A stretch of DNA of 12,932 nucleotides from Saprospiraceae bacterium. Lineage in GTDB: Bacteria > Bacteroidota > Bacteroidia > Chitinophagales > Saprospiraceae. Location: NCBI GenBank assembly GCA_020630895.1, contig JAHDII010000049.1:2906-15837 (forward strand), read 5' to 3'. Within the stretch, counting starts at the first letter, position 1. The number at the start of each line of letters is the position of its first letter. The translations under genes and the position numbers were made by a program. Shown piece after piece: positions 7,987 to 12,932 of the stretch. Under the pieces are notes generated by a model, which did no database searches, was not told the DNA's origin, and saw only the letters and a program-made list of their open reading frames with translations.

Positions 7987-8008
7987 TTTAAATTAAGAAT
8001 ACTTTTAA

Positions 8009-10138
8009 ATGAAAAGACCAGATTTTACACAAGTAGATGCATCTATTCAAAAAAATGAGACAACTATTATAAATGATATTTGGGAAACAGCAGAAAATAT
8101 TAAAGTGAAACCTCATTTTAATTCAAAAGATAGCCAACAACTCCATCATTTAGATTATGCTGCAGGTTTGCCTCCTTTTTTAAGAGGTCCTTATAGCAGT
8201 ATGTATGCTGTTCGTCCGTGGACAATTCGTCAGTATGCTGGGTTTTCTACAGCTGAAAAAAGTAATGCATTTTATAGAAGAAATTTAGCTGCAGGGCAAA
8301 AAGGATTATCTGTAGCTTTTGATTTAGCAACTCATAGAGGATATGATTCAGATCATCCTAGAGTACAAGGAGATGTAGGGAAAGCAGGAGTAGCCATCGA
8401 TTCAGTTGAAGATATGAAAATTTTATTTGATGGTATTCCCTTAGATAAAATGTCTGTTTCAATGACAATGAATGGGGCAGTAATACCTATAATGGCATTT
8501 TATATTGTAGCAGCAGAAGAACAAGGAGTAGAACAACAATTGTTAAGTGGTACCATTCAAAATGATATTCTAAAAGAATTTATGGTAAGAAATACATATA
8601 TATATCCACCCTTGCCATCCATGAAAATCATTTCAGATATTTTTGAATATACTTCTCAAAAGATGCCTAAATTCAATTCTATTTCTATTAGTGGCTATCA
8701 TATGCAAGAAGCAGGAGCATCAGCAGATATAGAACTGGCTTATACTTTAGCAGATGGAATGGAATATATAAAAGCAGGTTTAAAAGCAGGTTTAGATATA
8801 GATTCTTTTGCTCCTCGATTATCTTTCTTTTGGGGAATAGGAATGAATCATTTTATGGAAATTGCTAAAATGAGAGCTGCTCGAATGTTATGGGCAAAAA
8901 TAGTAAAACAATTTCATCCTAAAAATCCAAAATCAATGTGTTTGAGAACACATTGCCAAACGTCAGGTTGGAGCTTAACAGAACAAGATCCTTATAATAA
9001 TGTAGCAAGAACTTGTATTGAAGCTATGGCAGCTGTACTAGGAGGAACTCAATCCTTACATACCAATGCTTTAGATGAAGCCATAGCATTACCTACTGAT
9101 TTTTCTGCTAAAATTGCTAGAGATACTCAAAAATATATCCAAGAAGAAACTCATGTTATAAAAGCAGTTGATCCTTGGGCAGGTTCGCATTATGTAGAAT
9201 ATCTTACCGATCAAATAGCAAAAAGAGCTTGGACTTTAATCCAAGAAATTGAAGAACATGGAGGAATGGCAAAAGCTATAGAAAGAGGAATTCCTAAAAT
9301 GAAAATAGAAGCTGCTGCTGCAAAAAAACAAGCTCGTATTGATGGAGGAAAAGATTTTATTATAGGTGTGAATATTTTTCAAACAGAAGAAGAAAGTAAT
9401 TTTGAAATATTAGAAGTAGATAATACAGCAGTGCGTAATGCTCAAATAGCTAGAATACAAAAAACTAAAAAAGAAAGAAATCAACAGCAGGTTGAAGAAA
9501 AATTAAGTATTTTATCTAAAGCAGCTCAAACAGGAAAAGGAAATCTTTTAGCTTTAGCAATTGATGCAGCAAGAGAAAGAGCTACTTTGGGTGAAATTTC
9601 TGATGCTATGGAAAAACACTTTGGACGCTTTGTTGCTAACAATCAAACTATATCAGGAGTATATTCTAATGAAATTAGTATGGATGATAAATTTAAAAAA
9701 ACTCAAGAGTTAGCACATTCATTTGCAGAAAAAGAAGGACGTCGCCCTAGAATAATGATTGCCAAGTTAGGACAAGATGGACATGATAGAGGAGCAAAAA
9801 TTATTGCTACTAGTTTTGCTGATTTAGGTTTTGATGTTGATGTAGGGCCTTTATTTCAAACTCCTGAAGAAGCTGTAAAACAAGCTATCGAGAATGATGT
9901 TCATATTTTAGGAATATCATCTTTAGCTGCAGGGCATAAGACATTAGTTCCCAAAACGATTCAAATATTAGAACAAAAAAATCGAGAAGATATTATGGTT
10001 GTAGTAGGAGGAGTTATCCCTAAACAAGATTATTCTTTTTTATATGATAGTGGGGTAGTAGGTGTTTTTGGCCCAGGAACTATCATTGCAGAAGCAGCTC
10101 AACATATTCTAAATATCTTAATCGAATCATTTGAATAA
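8009..10138 (+). CDS. mutB: Methylmalonyl-CoA mutase large (catalytic) subunit
   Basis: This 709-residue enzyme isomerises methylmalonyl-CoA and succinyl-CoA using adenosylcobalamin, linking propionate, odd-chain fatty acid and branched amino acid metabolism to the TCA cycle. The N-terminal TIM-barrel part contains RPWTIRQYAGFST (Tyr76), Arg194 in VRNTYIYPP and His231 in SGYHMQEAGA. These align with Tyr89, Arg207 and His244 of the Propionibacterium enzyme at a constant offset of 13, which supports methylmalonyl-CoA rather than another acyl-CoA as substrate. The C-terminal B12-binding domain (about 575-709) has DGHDRG at 590-595, with His592 as the lower cobalt ligand. The length is that of large subunits. 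In this phylum the small subunit mutA is commonly found just upstream, but here the upstream gene is the divergent CPBP protease and no mutA is in the window. No Shine-Dalgarno is present; the ATG gives the usual short N-terminus (MKRPDFTQVDA). Confidence 0.96.
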   Translation: MKRPDFTQVDASIQKNETTIINDIWETAENIKVKPHFNSKDSQQLHHLDYAAGLPPFLRGPYSSMYAVRPWTIRQYAGFSTAEKSNAFYRRNLAAGQKGLSVAFDLATHRGYDSDHPRVQGDVGKAGVAIDSVEDMKILFDGIPLDKMSVSMTMNGAVIPIMAFYIVAAEEQGVEQQLLSGTIQNDILKEFMVRNTYIYPPLPSMKIISDIFEYTSQKMPKFNSISISGYHMQEAGASADIELAYTLADGMEYIKAGLKAGLDIDSFAPRLSFFWGIGMNHFMEIAKMRAARMLWAKIVKQFHPKNPKSMCLRTHCQTSGWSLTEQDPYNNVARTCIEAMAAVLGGTQSLHTNALDEAIALPTDFSAKIARDTQKYIQEETHVIKAVDPWAGSHYVEYLTDQIAKRAWTLIQEIEEHGGMAKAIERGIPKMKIEAAAAKKQARIDGGKDFIIGVNIFQTEEESNFEILEVDNTAVRNAQIARIQKTKKERNQQQVEEKLSILSKAAQTGKGNLLALAIDAARERATLGEISDAMEKHFGRFVANNQTISGVYSNEISMDDKFKKTQELAHSFAEKEGRRPRIMIAKLGQDGHDRGAKIIATSFADLGFDVDVGPLFQTPEEAVKQAIENDVHILGISSLAAGHKTLVPKTIQILEQKNREDIMVVVGGVIPKQDYSFLYDSGVVGVFGPGTIIAEAAQHILNILIESFE

Positions 10139-10233
10139 GCCCTAATTAAGAATGTTTTATAAAAAAGTCTTAAAAAAGACACTTTTATATTACAACTATT
10201 GTGACTTTTGTGTATCTTTACGGTCAGAAAGAT

Positions 10234-10260
10234 AGAAAATATAGATTTTCTTTTTGTTTT
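10234..10260 (+). terminator. Weak candidate terminator for mutB
   Basis: A 7-bp AT-rich stem (AGAAAAT at 10234-10240 with ATTTTCT at 10245-10251) and a 4-nt loop are followed by a T-rich run (TTTTGTTTT). The stem is weak and about 96 nt past the stop codon. Confidence 0.3.
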
Positions 10261-10315
10261 GAAATACTTAATTATTGTTGTGAACAAATTTTTTATAAAA
10301 ATTAACATTTAAAAT

Positions 10316-10347
10316 TTTGTTTTATAAAAAATCTTGTTTTATATTTG
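10316..10347 (+). promoter_or_regulatory. Bacteroidota-type promoter for the leader and outer-membrane protein gene
   Basis: TTTG at 10316-10319 and TATATTTG at 10340-10347 match the -33 TTTG and -7 TAnnTTTG elements of the Bacteroidota housekeeping sigma factor, with a 20-nt gap in the accepted range. The predicted transcription start is near 10354, about 97 nt before the coding start at 10451. This is the best promoter match I found in the window. Confidence 0.6.
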
Positions 10348-10353
10348 TACTAT

Positions 10354-10435
10354 AATTATTTATTTGTTTTGCATAGTTGTTTTTTGGGGTTATATTTTGC
10401 ATGCGTCGCGTTCTTGCGGCGTATGCTTTTTTTTT
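10354..10435 (+). ncRNA. Candidate short terminated leader RNA (about 82 nt)
   Basis: Transcription from the promoter at 10316-10347 would reach the hairpin and T9 at 10399-10435 before the coding start, giving a short RNA of about 82 nt. The leader also repeats TTTTGCAT (10367-10374 and 10395-10402). GCATA at 10371-10375 could pair with TATGC at 10422-10426, the 3' edge of the terminator stem, offering a small competing structure. Whether it is an sRNA, an attenuator or merely a terminated leader is inference; I recognise no known riboswitch class. Confidence 0.3.
10399..10435 (+). terminator. Intrinsic terminator / attenuator in the leader of the outer-membrane protein gene
   Basis: A 12-bp GC-rich stem, including three G-U pairs, runs from GCATGCGTCGCG (10399-10410) to TGCGGCGTATGC (10415-10426) with loop TTCT, followed at once by nine T residues (10427-10435). 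It is the most GC-rich intergenic structure here and has textbook terminator form. It ends only 15 nt before the ATG at 10451. It could also catch read-through from mutB, 260 nt upstream. Confidence 0.75.
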
Positions 10436-10450
10436 ATAAGAACTTTTCTA

Positions 10451-11116
10451 ATGAAACTACAACATATACTATTAACCTCTATATTATTATTCATATTCTC
10501 TACATTTATTTTTGCTCAAACAGATAGTCCTATACAAACAGGGCCTAGATTATCTTTAGACATCATTTGGAATCAACAAAATCAATCTACTCTTCAAAAT
10601 TTACAAGGAGTTGATACTTTAAATTTTCAACACCATAAAAATGATTTATTATATGGTTTAGGAATGTTTATGCAATTTAATGTGAAAGATTATTTTTTTA
10701 TTAGACCTGAGGCACTAATTCATTTATCTAAAAGAAGGCATAGCCTTAATACTTTAGATGGGAATAATCATCAAGAATTAATTTCTAATTTATATACATT
10801 TTCTTTGCCTATCCATTTAGGATACCAAATTGAAAGTTTAAGTTTACAAGTAGGAGTAGTATGGAATAGTCAACTCAAAAATGAATTTAAAGAAAATTAT
10901 TTGGATAATTTTGATTATAAATATCAAAATTCATATACTTCATTTAGTATTGGTTTAGGTTATCAATCAGAATGGATATTACTAGATTTATATTATCAAA
11001 AATCATTAGGGAATTCAAGGAATTTACTTCAGTATAATAATGAAGAACAGGAACATCCTATAAAATTATCTTATTTAACTCTACGATTAGGAATTATTTT
11101 AGCAGGTAGAAATTAG
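10451..11116 (+). CDS. Small outer-membrane beta-barrel protein (porin-family-like)
   Basis: This 221-residue protein begins with a clear signal peptide (MKLQHILLTSILLFIFS, with likely cleavage after IFAQ at about residue 23). The rest alternates hydrophobic and polar residues in strand-like segments (for example LLYGLGMFMQFNV, YFFIRPEALIHL, LYTFSLPIHLGYQI, LSLQVGVVW, SFSIGLGYQSEWILLDLYYQ, LSYLTLRLGIILA). The features GPRLSLD near the mature N-terminus, the FSLPIHLGYQ-type strand and the aliphatic last strand are typical of Bacteroidota outer-membrane beta-barrel proteins of the PorT/OmpW-like small barrel kind. The specific function is unknown. The ATG at 10451 is chosen because it opens the signal peptide and lies downstream of the promoter and hairpin; an ATG at 10334 would add 39 residues crossing the hairpin. 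The next gene lies 141 nt downstream. Confidence 0.75.
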   Translation: MKLQHILLTSILLFIFSTFIFAQTDSPIQTGPRLSLDIIWNQQNQSTLQNLQGVDTLNFQHHKNDLLYGLGMFMQFNVKDYFFIRPEALIHLSKRRHSLNTLDGNNHQELISNLYTFSLPIHLGYQIESLSLQVGVVWNSQLKNEFKENYLDNFDYKYQNSYTSFSIGLGYQSEWILLDLYYQKSLGNSRNLLQYNNEEQEHPIKLSYLTLRLGIILAGRN

Positions 11117-11154
11117 AATAATCCTATTTTTTCCAGAAAAAGAATACTGTTTTG

Positions 11155-11176
11155 AATGATTTTTATAAAAATCATT
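11155..11176 (+). terminator. AT-rich hairpin after the outer-membrane protein gene
   Basis: AATGATTTTT (11155-11164) and AAAAATCATT (11167-11176) form a perfect 10-bp inverted repeat with a 2-base centre, 38 nt past the stop codon. The sequence after it (AGTTTCTGATATTTTAC) is only partly T-rich, so termination is possible but unproven. Confidence 0.35.
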
Positions 11177-11257
11177 AGTTTCTGATATTTTACTTTGTAA
11201 ATATTTCTGTGTTTTGTGGTATTATTTTTATATTTAAGAGTATTAATACCATACCAA

Positions 11258-12793
11258 ATGAAAAAAATAATTATCCTATCATTTCTATTCCTATTTCTAT
11301 TCAAAAATTCAGAAGCCTTAAGTTTAGTGGTTAATTCTACTACAGATGCTCCAGATGTTACTCTTGGAGATGGAATATGTAGTGATGCTTTAGGAAATTG
11401 TACTTTAAGAGCTGCTATTCAAGAAATTAATGCTTTTGGAGATGCTGCAAATGATATAAGCTTACCTACAGGAACTTATATATTAACCATAGGTGGAATA
11501 AATGAAGATGCTTCTGTTACTGGAGATTTAGATTGTTTTCAAAATATATCTATAAACGGCACTAATGCTACTAATACAATTATTGATGGAAATGGAGCAG
11601 ATAGAATTTTTAATATTCATGCTTTTGAACTGAGCCTATCTAAATTAACAATTACAAATGGACTAGCAGATTTTGGAGGTGGTATTTATAATGCTGCAAT
11701 AGGAACTGTCATTTTGAATGAAGTTACGGTAAGTAGTTGTACTGCAACCTCAGGTTTTGGAGGGGGTATTTATAATAGAGGAGATTGTTCTATTTTTAAA
11801 AGTACGATTACTTCAAACCGTGCATTAGGAGAAAATGGTCAAAATGGTGTTCATCCTGGCGGTGGCGGCGGCGGTGGTGCTGGAGCAGCTTTAGGAGGAG
11901 GAATATATAATGAAGGAAATTTAATCATTCAAAATAGTACCATTTCAGGAAATTCAGCTAGAGGAGGAAGAGGGGGTAATGGTTCTCATCATGCTGGTTC
12001 AGGAACAGTTACCTCTCCAGGAGGAGCAGGTGGAGGTATCAGTGGAGGAGCAGGTGGAGCTGTTAATTCTCCAGGAGGAGCAGGTGGTTTCGCTAGTGGT
12101 GGTGGTGGCGGTGGTTCTCTTTCAGCAGCAGGAGGAGCAGGTGGTTTTGGTGGTGGTGGTGGTGCAGGTGGTGCTAATTCTTGGGGAGGAAATGCAGGAC
12201 CAGGTGGTCCAGGAGGTATGTTTGGAGGGGTAGGGCAAGTCATGTGTTGTTCTGCTTCTGGTGGAGGTGGAGGTGGAGCAGGTTTAGGTGGAGGCATTTT
12301 TAATAATGGAGGAACAGTAGATGTAGTGAACGTAACAATAGCATTTAATTTGGCTTTAGAAGGTGCTGGTGGTGGTGGATATTTTGGTGGTTCTGGTGGA
12401 GTAGGACAAGGTGTTGGAGGAGGTGTGTTTAATTATAATAGTGGAACGGTTAATTTAGAAAATACAGTTGTTGCCAGCAATTCTGCTGATACATCAGATG
12501 ATGATATATATGGAGCTTTTGTTTCTAATAATTATAATTTAATACAAGTATTAGGTTCTGCTATTATTACAGGAGTTACAACCAATAATATTACAGGAGT
12601 TGATCCATTATTAGAGTCATTAGCTTATAATGGAGGAGAAACTCAAACTCATGCTTTTCCTTGTGCAAGTTCTATTTTTAATGCGGGCCAATCTTCAATT
12701 CTTTTAGATCAAACCTGTGAAACTAGACCACAAGGTGCTCAAAGTGATATTGGTGCATTAGAATTAATTCTTCCTCTTAGCTTTAAGGAGTAA
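11258..12793 (+). CDS. Secreted glycine-rich beta-helix-like protein with CSLREA-like and choice-of-anchor Q domains
   Basis: This 511-residue protein has a signal peptide (MKKIIILSFLFLFLF, cleavage near NSEA at about residue 20). Residues about 23-60 form a CSLREA-like domain: NSTTDAPD, then paired cysteines (Cys41, Cys48) and CTLRAAIQEINA. Residues about 60-200 carry short repeats such as LTITNG, GGGIYN and STI (TSN/SGN), typical of right-handed parallel beta-helix proteins. A glycine-rich insert spans about 201-347, with a second patch near 369-395. The end (about 449-504) is a choice-of-anchor Q type segment: DPLLESLAYNGGETQTHAFPC through RPQGAQSDIGALEL. Such proteins are exported surface or extracellular proteins, often adhesin-like, of unknown partner. 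The chain stops at ILPLSFKE without a recognisable type IX sorting domain. The ATG at 11258 is preferred to an upstream GTG at 11216, as it opens the signal peptide. Confidence 0.85.
   Translation: MKKIIILSFLFLFLFKNSEALSLVVNSTTDAPDVTLGDGICSDALGNCTLRAAIQEINAFGDAANDISLPTGTYILTIGGINEDASVTGDLDCFQNISINGTNATNTIIDGNGADRIFNIHAFELSLSKLTITNGLADFGGGIYNAAIGTVILNEVTVSSCTATSGFGGGIYNRGDCSIFKSTITSNRALGENGQNGVHPGGGGGGGAGAALGGGIYNEGNLIIQNSTISGNSARGGRGGNGSHHAGSGTVTSPGGAGGGISGGAGGAVNSPGGAGGFASGGGGGGSLSAAGGAGGFGGGGGAGGANSWGGNAGPGGPGGMFGGVGQVMCCSASGGGGGGAGLGGGIFNNGGTVDVVNVTIAFNLALEGAGGGGYFGGSGGVGQGVGGGVFNYNSGTVNLENTVVASNSADTSDDDIYGAFVSNNYNLIQVLGSAIITGVTTNNITGVDPLLESLAYNGGETQTHAFPCASSIFNAGQSSILLDQTCETRPQGAQSDIGALELILPLSFKE
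12018..12144 (+). repeat. Degenerate coding repeat in the glycine-rich insert
   Basis: The 16-mer CAGGAGGAGCAGGTGG occurs three times on the coding strand, at 12072-12087 and 12129-12144 exactly and at 12018-12033 with one leading-base difference (CCAGGAGG context), at spacings of 54 and 57 nt (18 and 19 codons). It encodes the recurring Gly-Gly-Ala-Gly-Gly unit. Runs of GGT and GGA codons around it (11859-12297) make this the most GC-rich stretch in the window. The pattern suggests expansion by slippage or unequal recombination. Confidence 0.6.
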
Positions 12794-12811
12794 TACTATA
12801 TATTATAGTAT
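12793..12811 (+). terminator. Weak hairpin overlapping the stop of the last gene
   Basis: ATACTATA (12793-12800) and TATAGTAT (12804-12811) form an 8-bp AT stem with a 3-nt loop, starting at the last base of the stop codon. No T-tract follows. The remaining 121 bases of the window contain no recognisable gene or RNA. Confidence 0.2.
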
Positions 12812-12932
12812 GTCCAATATATTTGATGAAAATAATAAATAATTATAACTCATTTGCGTAAAATGTAAATGAATCAATACTTATGAAGTCATATATTTTT
12901 TAGAACTTTCTTTTATAAAATTGACCTTGTCA

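Larger units (their letters stand above)
10139..10450. other. Gene-free leader region between mutB and the outer-membrane protein gene
   Basis: The 312-bp region has no credible gene on either strand. The left part has two weak hairpins that may end the mutB transcript: a 5-bp stem at 10167-10180 and a 7-bp stem at 10234-10251. TATCTTTA at 10213-10220 resembles a -7 box, but there is no TTTG at the right distance. The right part holds the promoter, leader hairpin and T-tract listed separately. An in-frame ATG at 10334 would run through them and is rejected as a start. Confidence 0.6.

Noticed and set aside
10334..10450. In-frame ATG at 10334 extending the outer-membrane protein by 39 residues
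   Set aside because: The extension overlaps the promoter -7 box, runs through the terminator hairpin, and would place the signal peptide internally.
12018..12144. Regularly spaced short repeats that might suggest a CRISPR array
   Set aside because: The spacers are also Gly-rich and similar to one another, the repeats are in frame with the coding sequence, and no cas genes are present.
11989..12297. Open proline-rich frame on the minus strand (PPPPPP-type protein)
   Set aside because: It is the reverse complement of glycine codons (GGN read as NCC) in the secreted protein gene, and has no start context or protein-like composition.

Overview
The window is AT-rich bacterial DNA (roughly 30% GC by eye) that reads as Bacteroidota, probably a flavobacterium-like or related lineage. 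The evidence is an orphan large methylmalonyl-CoA mutase subunit of the usual Bacteroidota length, secreted proteins with choice-of-anchor Q and CSLREA-like domains, a small outer-membrane beta-barrel protein, starts without Shine-Dalgarno sequences, and at least one good match to the Bacteroidota promoter consensus (TTTG / TAnnTTTG). No tRNA, rRNA, CRISPR array or complete insertion sequence was seen.

Layout. 1-483 (+) is the C-terminal end of a probable FAD-dependent amine-oxidase-like oxidoreductase, cut by the window edge. 592-1521 (+) is a patatin-like phospholipase. It converges on 1803-4466 (-), a large protein with two N-terminal beta-type repeats and two complete CbxX/CfxQ-type AAA+ modules. 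The gap between them (1522-1802) holds a structure made of three related copies of one short sequence; the right-hand pair forms a strong terminator for the AAA+ gene. 4775-6622 (-), an exported M1 metallopeptidase, and 6624-7805 (-), a CPBP (CAAX/Abi) membrane protease, are separated by one base and form a two-gene operon ending in a strong terminator (4711-4747).

A divergent intergenic region (7806-8008) with an 18-base operator-like palindrome precedes the methylmalonyl-CoA mutase large subunit (8009-10138, +), which has no small-subunit gene beside it. Next is 10139-10450, a gene-free leader region with a Bacteroidota promoter followed about 80 nt later by a GC-rich hairpin and nine T residues, just before the start codon of an outer-membrane protein (10451-11116, +). 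The window ends with a secreted, glycine-rich, beta-helix-like protein (11258-12793, +).

The genes look like ordinary chromosomal genes in separate small units: propionate/methylmalonate metabolism, peptide degradation and envelope proteins. I see no defence island or multi-gene novel system. The best leads are the terminator-bearing leader at 10316-10451, the inverted-repeat element at 1551-1775 and the doubly duplicated AAA+ protein.
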